38,952 nt of DNA from Nanobdellota archaeon (lineage in GTDB: Archaea > Nanobdellota > Nanobdellia > Woesearchaeales > GCA-2686295): the NCBI GenBank assembly GCA_018819065.1, contig JAHJQL010000083.1, positions 1 to 38,952 of the forward strand, in the 5' to 3' direction. The notes under the pieces were generated by a model. It searched no databases. It was not told the origin of the DNA and was given only the letters and a program-made list of their open reading frames with translations. Positions within the stretch are counted from its first letter, which is position 1. Each line of letters opens with the position of its first letter. A program made the translations under genes and the position numbers. Positions 8,183 through 15,454 of this stretch are shown in pieces.

Positions 8183-10006
8183 GTGAAAATGGTAAACTTC
8201 ATGATTAATTATGAATGCACAGAAGCCTGTGATTTCTGCTTTCAAAAAGGAATTAAGTTCGGCTCGATGATGAGTTTTGAAGACTTTAAGAAAGCAATAG
8301 ATTGGCTTGAAAGGTTAGAGTTATTCCAAAAACCTGAAAACAGAAAGATCTCATTGATGGGTGGAGAGCCAACAATGAATCCGAAGTTAAAGCAAATGCT
8401 TGGATTCTTGAAAGAAAAGAACATAAAAGTAATAATATTCTCAAACTTCGTCTTTAACAAAAAAAAGATTGACTTTTTTGATTCATCTGTAATCAAAGGA
8501 TTTGTAGGAACATACAATCCTAAGAGTTTCTACAGAAAAAATGAGCACACACTTGTTGAAGAGAACATTCAAGAACTCAAAAAACGAGGTTTTGAAGTAA
8601 AGCTGAGTTACAATATAACAAAGAACAATCTTGACTACAATTATGTTCTTGATGCTTGTGAAAGACACAATCTTAAAGTATTAAGATTTTCAACAGCGTT
8701 TCCAAATCCAGACTATACAAATGATTACTTAAACTTTGAAGACTTAAAGGATGTCGGAAAAGAAGTAATTTCTTTTGTCAGAGAATCTGTCAGGAGAAAC
8801 ATAAAACTAGACCTTGACTGCACAATACCTCTATGCATTCTTGGTGATGAAAAAAACATCTTGTTCTTTTTAAAAAATGTAAATGCAAAAAATCTGATAT
8901 GCAGATCAGTAATTGATGTGAACCCGGACTTGTCAGTTTATTATTGTGTTCCAAGATCAAAAGATGCAAGAGTTAAATCAATATTAAGTTTTAATAATCT
9001 AAAAGAGATAAATGAAGTTTTTGACATTCAAAACCAGTTTGAGAGAAAAGAACTATTTGCGTTTCCAGAATGTGAGAATTGCAAGTACTTGATAAGAGGT
9101 CTTTGTCAGGGAGGATGCTTATCTTTGAAGAAACGATTTGGTATCACTTTAAACAATAAGTTAAAAGAAAAAATTGTTATAGGAGTAAAGACTTGGGGTG
9201 GAATAGGAGATGGATTACTTGCAACACCTGCGATTAAAGCCTTAAAAGATAAATATCCAAAATCTAAGATTAGAGTGATGTGCAATGAGAATCATAAAGA
9301 GATATACAAGAACAACCCATCAATAGATTTCTTATCGATTTTGCCTGATGAATTAGCAATTAAGAACATAAAATCACAAAACATCTTTGAAACCAACTAT
9401 GGAAAACTAAAACCAAGCATAAGCTTTGATGAACACGCAACATCAATAATAGGAAGAATGCTTGGAGTTGCAGTAAAAGATAATAACCTCCTAATATTCT
9501 TAACTAAAGAAGAGGATGAGAACGCAAAAAAGCAACTTTCAAAATATAAGAATACTATAATTATTCATATAACATCCAAATGCTCAAAAAACCAAGAATG
9601 GATGACTGAAAAATGGGAAGAGCTGGTGAAGAAAAACTCAGATATCACATTCATACAACTAGGTCTAAAAGACGAGCCAGCCGTGAAAGGAGCTGTTGAT
9701 TTACGGGGAAAAACAAGTATACGAGAAGCGATGGCTTTGGTGAAAAATGCCAAAGGATTTGTTGGTGTTGATTCATTTCTCGCACACGCAGCAGCAGCTT
9801 TCAAAACTTCTTCAGTTGTCTTGTTTGGACCATCAAATCCCACAATCTGGGGTTATAGTCAGAACATCAATATTTACAAGGATTTAGAATGCTCTCCATG
9901 CATCGATACACTTGGAAACGGAGTGTGTCCTTACGACAAGAAATGTATGAGATTAATAACTGTTAAAGAAGTGAGCAAGAGTATTTCAAATATTATAAGA
10001 AGATAA
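8183..10006 (+). CDS. Radical SAM/SPASM - glycosyltransferase family 9 fusion
   Basis: 607 residues joining two enzymes. Residues about 1-320 are a short radical SAM barrel with ECTEACDFCF (Cys12, 16, 19) and LMGGEPT (59-64), followed by a SPASM-type end: Cys240, Cys255, then CENCKYLIRGLCQGGC (297-312). Residues about 330-607 are a GT9 (heptosyltransferase-like) domain. It begins VIGVKTWGGIGDGLLATPAIKAL and contains GFVGVDSFLAHAAAAF (526-540) and VVLFGPSNP. It ends with the four-Cys pattern CSPC...C.....C (570, 573, 582, 588) usual in this family. GT9 enzymes transfer sugars from nucleotide donors. I see no frameshift or internal stop, so the fusion appears genuine. The GTG at 8183 abuts the preceding TAG; an ATG at 8189 is an alternative start. 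Confidence 0.88.
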   Translation: MKMVNFMINYECTEACDFCFQKGIKFGSMMSFEDFKKAIDWLERLELFQKPENRKISLMGGEPTMNPKLKQMLGFLKEKNIKVIIFSNFVFNKKKIDFFDSSVIKGFVGTYNPKSFYRKNEHTLVEENIQELKKRGFEVKLSYNITKNNLDYNYVLDACERHNLKVLRFSTAFPNPDYTNDYLNFEDLKDVGKEVISFVRESVRRNIKLDLDCTIPLCILGDEKNILFFLKNVNAKNLICRSVIDVNPDLSVYYCVPRSKDARVKSILSFNNLKEINEVFDIQNQFERKELFAFPECENCKYLIRGLCQGGCLSLKKRFGITLNNKLKEKIVIGVKTWGGIGDGLLATPAIKALKDKYPKSKIRVMCNENHKEIYKNNPSIDFLSILPDELAIKNIKSQNIFETNYGKLKPSISFDEHATSIIGRMLGVAVKDNNLLIFLTKEEDENAKKQLSKYKNTIIIHITSKCSKNQEWMTEKWEELVKKNSDITFIQLGLKDEPAVKGAVDLRGKTSIREAMALVKNAKGFVGVDSFLAHAAAAFKTSSVVLFGPSNPTIWGYSQNINIYKDLECSPCIDTLGNGVCPYDKKCMRLITVKEVSKSISNIIRR

Positions 10007-10015
10007 GATTTTAAC

Positions 10016-11734
10016 ATGGCTAAAAAAATACTTTACATACACCCTTTTTGCAATAAAAACAATTCTGATTTCGTTTTCTTGCCCGGAGGAATAGTTGGAG
10101 TTATAAATAATCTTAGAAAAAGTGGATTTGAAGTTGTAGGAATCAATCTCCCATTAGAGATGAAACTTAATCCTAAAGTGAATATAAAAGAACTGATAAG
10201 AAGATATGATTTTGAAATAGTTGTAATGGACTGTCACTGGTATTATTTTATTCACGGAGTCCAAGAACTGGCAAGAATCTGTAAAGAAATAAATCCTGAA
10301 TGTATAATTATTATAGGAGGATTCTCAGCGAATTTCTTTAGAAGAGAACTGTTAAAACACACCAAATCTTTAGATATCATAATAAAAGGAGACTCTGAAA
10401 GCCTACTGCCAAAACTATGTAACCAACTATTTTCAAAAAAGAAAAAAGGACTAAGAAACATTCCTAATATAGCCTACAAGAACGTGTTTGGAGTGATTAA
10501 AGACAACAAAATCTCAGTGTTTGACAATAATATAGATGAGTTTGATTATGTTGACTTGACGTTCATGCTCCACTGGAAAGAATACCTGCATTTTCAGCCA
10601 GGAGAAGAAGGTCCTGGAATATCACAAAGATTCAATCAAGAAAGGTTTTTTTACCTGCCAACACAAAAAGGCTGCATTAACGCTTGTCCATCTTGCGGAG
10701 GAAGCACAACAAGCTACAGATTATTATCAAATAAGAAAGGATTTTGCGTACGATCCCCAAAAAAAATAATTGAAGATATAACAAAGATAAATTCTCTGGG
10801 CATCAATAATATAATGATATCATGCCAGTCCAAATTCAATAAGTGGGTGCTAATCCTTAAAGAATTAGAAAAAAGAAAGGTTTTTGTCAACATGATGTTT
10901 GAAGACTGGAGCCTGCCAAAAAAAGATTTTGTGAAACAAATGATATCCTACTCTAAGAATAAAGAATCAGGGTTCTTAATATCACCGCTTTGTGGAAATG
11001 AAGACTTAAGAAAAAAGAATGGGAAGATGTTTACCAATGAGGAGCTTTTTGAATTTACAAGATTAATATCTCAGTCAGAACATTCATATGCAACCGTTTG
11101 GTTTTCACCAAACCTTGTTGGAGCCACAAAAAAATCTTTTGAAGAAACAATACTATTAGCAAAAGAGTTAGAAAGAATGAACTTGAATTCAAACAAAAAC
11201 AACATACAAAACCTAGTTGGGTCAATGGAACTCGACTTGACAAGCGACATGTATCAACGACCTGACTTTTATAATCATACAGAAAAGTTATGGGATTTTG
11301 ACTATTTTATAAGTTTTTTAAAGGGAAAAAAAGAAGGTAAGAATCTCGGAAACATGTCTTATATTAGTCAAGAAATAAGTGTTTCTGATTCTAACGAAAT
11401 GATAAATAGATTCAACAAAGAAATGCAATTATTAAAAAAAAGAATTTTATTCTCAAAAAAAGAAGGGCACTTCTCTGGTGAAGAAGACTTAGAGATTGAG
11501 AAATATGAATTAAAAGACGAATTCATCGATGTATATATCAAAAATAATTCCGAAAGAGAAATAAATTTATCAGAAACAGGCGTTCGATACATCGGAGAAG
11601 ATAAATCAGTGTTTGAAAAAACAAAACAAGTTCTAAAACCAGGACGTAATAAGATAAGAATAAATTTCAAAAGAAAAATCTGGCATTTTATTATAAGAAC
11701 AGAAGACGTCACAGCAGTAGGATTAAAAGTATAA
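10016..11734 (+). CDS. B12-type radical SAM protein with fused IRTExxTAVG domain
   Basis: 572 residues. A Rossmann-like N-terminal domain holds VVMDCHWYYFIHG at 69-81 and IIIIGGFSANFF at 97-108. A divergent radical SAM core opens at PTQKGCINACPSCGG (Cys220, Cys224, Cys227). The spacing CxxxCxxC is kept, but the usual aromatic before the third Cys is replaced by Ser, so activity is probable but less certain than for its neighbours. The last ~75 residues form a beta-rich domain ending FIIRTEDVTAVGLKV, matching the free 150-residue protein at 2570-3022. It lies 9 nt after the fusion gene and is the last radical SAM gene of the rightward island. A TATA box follows, so the next gene may start a new transcript. 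Confidence 0.82.
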   Translation: MAKKILYIHPFCNKNNSDFVFLPGGIVGVINNLRKSGFEVVGINLPLEMKLNPKVNIKELIRRYDFEIVVMDCHWYYFIHGVQELARICKEINPECIIIIGGFSANFFRRELLKHTKSLDIIIKGDSESLLPKLCNQLFSKKKKGLRNIPNIAYKNVFGVIKDNKISVFDNNIDEFDYVDLTFMLHWKEYLHFQPGEEGPGISQRFNQERFFYLPTQKGCINACPSCGGSTTSYRLLSNKKGFCVRSPKKIIEDITKINSLGINNIMISCQSKFNKWVLILKELEKRKVFVNMMFEDWSLPKKDFVKQMISYSKNKESGFLISPLCGNEDLRKKNGKMFTNEELFEFTRLISQSEHSYATVWFSPNLVGATKKSFEETILLAKELERMNLNSNKNNIQNLVGSMELDLTSDMYQRPDFYNHTEKLWDFDYFISFLKGKKEGKNLGNMSYISQEISVSDSNEMINRFNKEMQLLKKRILFSKKEGHFSGEEDLEIEKYELKDEFIDVYIKNNSEREINLSETGVRYIGEDKSVFEKTKQVLKPGRNKIRINFKRKIWHFIIRTEDVTAVGLKV

Positions 11735-11744
11735 ACTTACAAAA

Positions 11745-11754
11745 ATATTTAAAC
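11745..11754 (+). promoter_or_regulatory. TATA box of the membrane glycosyltransferase gene
   Basis: ATATTTAAAC lies about 29 nt before the TTG at 11779. With this spacing the transcript would be essentially leaderless, which supports the TTG as the real start. Confidence 0.45.
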
Positions 11755-11778
11755 AATAAAAAACAAGCGTTTTCTATC

Positions 11779-14076
11779 TTGAAAAAAGCAAATGAATATT
11801 ATGTATTGGCAGCAATAATTGTAATCGCCGCAATACTGCATTTTCATAACCTTGGAAAACCAGCGCTTCACACTGATGAGGCAGAGGTTTATCTTGCTGC
11901 TCAAAACATATTTGATTCTGGAGTTCCAAAAGGTTTTTACAGGGTTCCATTCTATGAAAACGCATACCTATATTCATCTAATAGCTCAATGTATGAATTT
12001 GCACCCACAAACTATTACAAGACTGAGCTAGTGCTTAGAAAGGGATGGGTCACATATTACATTGTCGCGTTCTTTTCTTTGTTTGGAAAGGATGAGTTCT
12101 TGCTGAGGTTTCCATTCGCACTTATAGGATTAATCTCTATTTTTGTATTTTACAAGTTAGGAGAATTGCTATTTAACAAGAGAACAGCGCTTATTGCATC
12201 ATTTTTCTACGCTGTAAGTCCGAGCTTGTTGTTCTATGATCGGATGGTGAGGTATTATTCTCCAATGATTTTGTTTATTCTACTATCAACATATTTTTTC
12301 CTAAAAGCTTACAAGAGCGGAGACAAAAAAGACTATTTTTTTGGAACAGGCGCACTTGTGCTGTTATTTTATACAAACATCCTAATATTTGCATCGTTCT
12401 TGACAGTGATAGTCTTGTTTGGATTGATAAGAAGAGTTAAGATAAATAAAACAATTATACAATCAGCGTTAATTCTCGTAATAACGACCGTTCCTTGGAT
12501 TCTTGCAACTAGGTTTTTGAATAAAATAACTGGTGAGCCAAGCCACAACTTCTTTGCTTTAAAACCAGGGTTTATATTTCAAACAATAACTGCTGGGATA
12601 AGCGCTCAAGGGTTGCTTTACATATTTTTATGGGTTTCAGCAATGGTTTTATTGTTGAATGTTTTGATGAGAAGTAAGACTCCTAAAGTAATTCTTTGGA
12701 AAGAAGAGGAAACAAACAAGTTTTTATTGTTGTACATTGGTGTAATGATAATTATTCCTTTAATTCTTTCTCCACCAACATCATTTGAAGAAAAACTATT
12801 CCTGTCACTAACACCTTTTTTTCTGATATTGATAGCTAAAATGTTTGATTCAATCTTAGACATTTCAAAAAACAATTTTTTCAAATATGTGGTCTTTACA
12901 ATAATTATACTTGTAAGCTTTGTAAATGTTGGAAGTGTTTTTGGATATGAAAGCCACGACGCAATCTCTGCTAAGAAAATATTCAGCCTTGAAAAAGATG
13001 TTGTTTTTGAAGAGATTGATCAACTGATTAGAGATCACACATCAAATAATCCTTTGATACTAACAACTTCAGACCATTTCCCTTTGATGTTTTACACCAA
13101 CTTCTCTGTTCAGACTATCTGGGCTGTCAGGGAAAGCTTTATTGATAATTATGATGGTGAGTTAGTAATAATAGAAAAAGGGTTTGTCGAAGGAACATGC
13201 AACTTTTTCTATCAATATATAAATCCCTTTGAACGATGCGGGAATAATAAGAATTATTTGAACAAAGTCGTTGATTGTGAAGAGTTTGTGGTAGGAAAAG
13301 ACACAACAATTTATTTTTGCAAGGAAAAAAAGAGGTTTTTGGGAGGAAACCAGGGACTTTTCTTTTCAGACTTTCCAAAAGGAAGTCCGCCTGACTTTAT
13401 ATGGGATTTAGAGCCTTTTTCTGTTGCTTTGGATGTTGAGAATTGGGGAGAGATTGATGTTGATGATTTAAAAGTTGCATTTACAGGTGATTTTGCTGGA
13501 AGAGAATTTGACAGGACACAAGATTTTTTTGTATTTAACAAAACAATCCTTGGAAAGAAAAGAATAGATGGAAATACAGTGCAAAGCAAAGAACAATTTG
13601 AACTTGGAACATTAACTTTTAACCATAAACTATTAAACAAAAACCAGTATATAAACGCCAGCGTTATGATGTGCTATTCCTACAAGACCATAATAAGAGT
13701 AGATGTGTGCAAAGACTCTCTTGACTTGTGTGGACTTGACGTTTCAGGAGCGCCTGTTCAGATAGGAAACATCGCACACCAAGAACTTGACTTGAACTTC
13801 TCCATACATAATTCTGCAGAAGGAACTATTGGAGATGTAGATGCTTGTGGTGAAGAGAACTCTACAAAAAGAATCAAGGTCACAAGCGACTCATTTAAGT
13901 GTGAGCCTTTGAAGAATTCATTTAACTGTCAAGGAATTGAAAACAGGCTGAAAAAAGACGAGTCTTACTATATAACTATTAGTTATGACTACCAGCAGGA
14001 ATTCAAAAAAGGAATTCTTCTTAGAAGCAAGGAGAAAAATTCGTATGACTATGAATTATCGCGCAAGAATAATTAG
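11779..14076 (+). CDS. GT-C type membrane glycosyltransferase (PMT/ArnT-like)
   Basis: 765 residues. The first ~400 are a polytopic membrane domain of the dolichyl-phosphate-mannose/ArnT-like superfamily. The first TM helix (9-21) is followed by LGKPALHTDEAEVYLAAQ, where Asp33-Glu34 match the acidic motif of the first external loop that activates the acceptor in these enzymes. PSLLFYDRMVRYYSPMI and several further TM helices follow. The remaining ~350 residues are extracytoplasmic and Cys-containing (GTCNFFYQ, MMCYSYKT, SLDLCGLDVSGAPV), with Ig-like stretches of the sort common on DPANN surface proteins. Expected role: transfer of a lipid-linked sugar to a protein or lipid outside the membrane. 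TTG is the only plausible start. Its position after the radical SAM/GT9 genes suggests the same glycan pathway. Confidence 0.82.
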   Translation: MKKANEYYVLAAIIVIAAILHFHNLGKPALHTDEAEVYLAAQNIFDSGVPKGFYRVPFYENAYLYSSNSSMYEFAPTNYYKTELVLRKGWVTYYIVAFFSLFGKDEFLLRFPFALIGLISIFVFYKLGELLFNKRTALIASFFYAVSPSLLFYDRMVRYYSPMILFILLSTYFFLKAYKSGDKKDYFFGTGALVLLFYTNILIFASFLTVIVLFGLIRRVKINKTIIQSALILVITTVPWILATRFLNKITGEPSHNFFALKPGFIFQTITAGISAQGLLYIFLWVSAMVLLLNVLMRSKTPKVILWKEEETNKFLLLYIGVMIIIPLILSPPTSFEEKLFLSLTPFFLILIAKMFDSILDISKNNFFKYVVFTIIILVSFVNVGSVFGYESHDAISAKKIFSLEKDVVFEEIDQLIRDHTSNNPLILTTSDHFPLMFYTNFSVQTIWAVRESFIDNYDGELVIIEKGFVEGTCNFFYQYINPFERCGNNKNYLNKVVDCEEFVVGKDTTIYFCKEKKRFLGGNQGLFFSDFPKGSPPDFIWDLEPFSVALDVENWGEIDVDDLKVAFTGDFAGREFDRTQDFFVFNKTILGKKRIDGNTVQSKEQFELGTLTFNHKLLNKNQYINASVMMCYSYKTIIRVDVCKDSLDLCGLDVSGAPVQIGNIAHQELDLNFSIHNSAEGTIGDVDACGEENSTKRIKVTSDSFKCEPLKNSFNCQGIENRLKKDESYYITISYDYQQEFKKGILLRSKEKNSYDYELSRKNN

Positions 14077-14524
14077 CATTAGTGTAATCGTCATAATTGT
14101 TGTTTTAATAATTTTTAGTTCGAGAAATAAATTGTTTATACCTGAAAACAAGGTAGCTAACACAACTCGTTTGGAGGTTTCAAAACCTGATGAGTTAACG
14201 TCTTGTCAGATGGACTGCACTTTAAATGATGGAGTTTTTCATGAAGAATGCATTGGGTATAATGGGTGTGTTGATTCTTTATTCATAAAAGATAAGGGTT
14301 ATTGTGAGGATGATTCTGATTGTGTGATTGATCTTGGTTGTTGCTATGATACTTGTCAAGGTGGAGAATGCATAAATATTGATTATTGTGGTGTTTCAAA
14401 CAAGCAGTTTGTGCTTGCGCATGGTTTTAGCTGCAAGAACAACATAATCTGTAAAGAGAGAAAGAAATGCAGGTCATTTTCTGATGTTTCCTGCTTGAAT
14501 AATGTCTGCAGAATTGTTAGTTAA
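14045..14524 (+). CDS. Membrane-anchored Cys-rich small protein
   Basis: I choose the ATG at 14045 (about 159 residues), preceded by AAGGAG with GGAG at 14031-14034. An upstream in-frame ATG at 13985 lies deep in the previous gene and has a hydrophilic lead. The protein has one N-terminal membrane segment (ISISVIVIIVVLIIF) and an external domain with about 15 cysteines, including CEDDSDCVIDLGCCYDTC and a CxxNIDYC stretch. Such a pattern suggests a disulfide-bonded domain. It overlaps the 3' end of the GT-C gene by 32 nt and is probably translationally coupled to it. Function unknown. Confidence 0.65.
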   Translation: MTMNYRARIISISVIVIIVVLIIFSSRNKLFIPENKVANTTRLEVSKPDELTSCQMDCTLNDGVFHEECIGYNGCVDSLFIKDKGYCEDDSDCVIDLGCCYDTCQGGECINIDYCGVSNKQFVLAHGFSCKNNIICKERKKCRSFSDVSCLNNVCRIVS

Positions 14525-14835
14525 GTTTTTTTGCAATTAGTGTCAATCATCACATTTGTTTGTCCGGCTGGAAGTTTTATTTTGTGTGATAAATTTTTTG
14601 ATTCATAATTCTTTATCTCAAAAGAGTCTGAGAACAATTTTTGATCGTCTGTTCTTATCTTAACAGTACATGATAAGTTATTACTTGATGGATTTGTCGC
14701 CTTGTACTTTATGATGTCAAAGGCTCCTTCGTGTTCAAAATCAACATCTGTTATTTTCACATCATAGTTGTTTGTGCACGCTGTTAGAATCAAAGTTATT
14801 GATGCAAGAATAGCACATTTTATAAATAAGTTCAT
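14521..14835 (-). CDS. Small predicted lipoprotein
   Basis: 104 residues from the ATG at 14835; a TTG directly before it could add one residue. The N-terminus is a signal peptide ending in a lipobox-like ITLILTAC, so Cys20 would be the lipidated, membrane-anchored residue. The mature part (about 84 residues) is a single beta-rich domain with phrases such as YKATNPSSNNLSCTVKIRTDDQ, resembling FxxxNxxxxxxxCxVxI Ig-like domains. It is convergent with the Cys-rich gene, with a 4-nt overlap of the stop regions. Function unknown. Confidence 0.65.
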   Translation of the reverse strand: MNLFIKCAILASITLILTACTNNYDVKITDVDFEHEGAFDIIKYKATNPSSNNLSCTVKIRTDDQKLFSDSFEIKNYESKNLSHKIKLPAGQTNVMIDTNCKKT

Positions 14836-14900
14836 CAATTCTAAGTTTAGTTTCTATTGTTATAAAGTTTTCGTTTGAATGGAAAAACATAAATAGTAGA

Positions 14901-14974
14901 ACTTACAGTGTAAGTAATAGCTAATTCTGGAAAAAACAAAAAGTTTAAATAATGAATACTTACAATGTAAGTAT
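14901..14974 (+). promoter_or_regulatory. Promoter with two matching palindromic operators
   Basis: Two near-identical dyads, ACTTACAGTGTAAGT (14901-14915) and ACTTACAATGTAAGT (14958-14972, extended to a 19-bp palindrome 14956-14974), flank a TATA-like GTTTAAATAA (about 14943-14952). The second dyad lies between the TATA box and the expected start of transcription near 14975, a position where a bound protein would block initiation. The next gene encodes a duplicated-HTH protein, the natural candidate to bind here. Nothing coding is seen in 14839-14989. Confidence 0.6.
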
Positions 14975-14998
14975 TGGTTTTTTGGTTAGGTAGGTACA

Positions 14999-15454
14999 CT
15001 GACAGTCAAACAACAAATACAGGACTCTAGAAACAAGTTTTCTATTTACAAGAATATACAAATACCCTGCTACATTCTACAAGACAGAACACTAGCAGTC
15101 CTAGAATCAATAACAGAATACCTAAAAGAACAAAAAAACCTAAGCTACCACGACATAGCAGTCCTGCTAAACAGAGACGACAGAACCATATGGACAGTCT
15201 ACAACAGAGCAAAAAAGAAAAGAACCGCGACTGGAAAAGTCACTATTTCTAAACAACCAAAGATAAACCTACCAACCAAGATATTCCAAGACCGAACACT
15301 AGCAGTTCTAGAATCAGCAACAGAGTACCTAAAAGACAACAAAAAAATGACTTATCACCAAATAGCTGCTGCACTGCAAAGAGATGACAGAACCATATGG
15401 ACAACATATAACAGAGTAAAAAAGAAAAGGAGGCAGAATGGAAGAGCTAAGTAA
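14999..15454 (+). CDS. Duplicated helix-turn-helix DNA-binding protein with no canonical start codon
   Basis: An open frame runs from just after a TAG (14987-14989) to TAA at 15452-15454. It has no ATG/GTG/TTG before its final third, so I place the start at CTG 14999; AGGT at 14988-14991 and 14992-14995 could be weak ribosome binding sites. The ~151-residue product holds two copies of a ~45-residue unit. Each begins DRTLAVLES.TEYLK, continues (S/T)YH(D/Q)IA..L.RDDRTIWT.YNR, and ends in a basic KKKR tail. This reads as helix-turn-helix with DDRTIWT as recognition helix, similar in style to sigma-region-4/phage HTH folds. It overlaps the giant surface-protein gene by 17 nt and contains that gene's ribosome binding site. 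Likely an autoregulator of the operon through the upstream palindromes (inference). A start-codon mutation making it a pseudogene is the alternative. Confidence 0.68.
   Translation: MTVKQQIQDSRNKFSIYKNIQIPCYILQDRTLAVLESITEYLKEQKNLSYHDIAVLLNRDDRTIWTVYNRAKKKRTATGKVTISKQPKINLPTKIFQDRTLAVLESATEYLKDNKKMTYHQIAAALQRDDRTIWTTYNRVKKKRRQNGRAK

Noticed and set aside
13985-14044. Upstream start for the Cys-rich membrane protein at 13985.
   Set aside because: It lies far inside the GT-C gene. GGAG at 14031-14034 and the position of the membrane segment favour ATG 14045.
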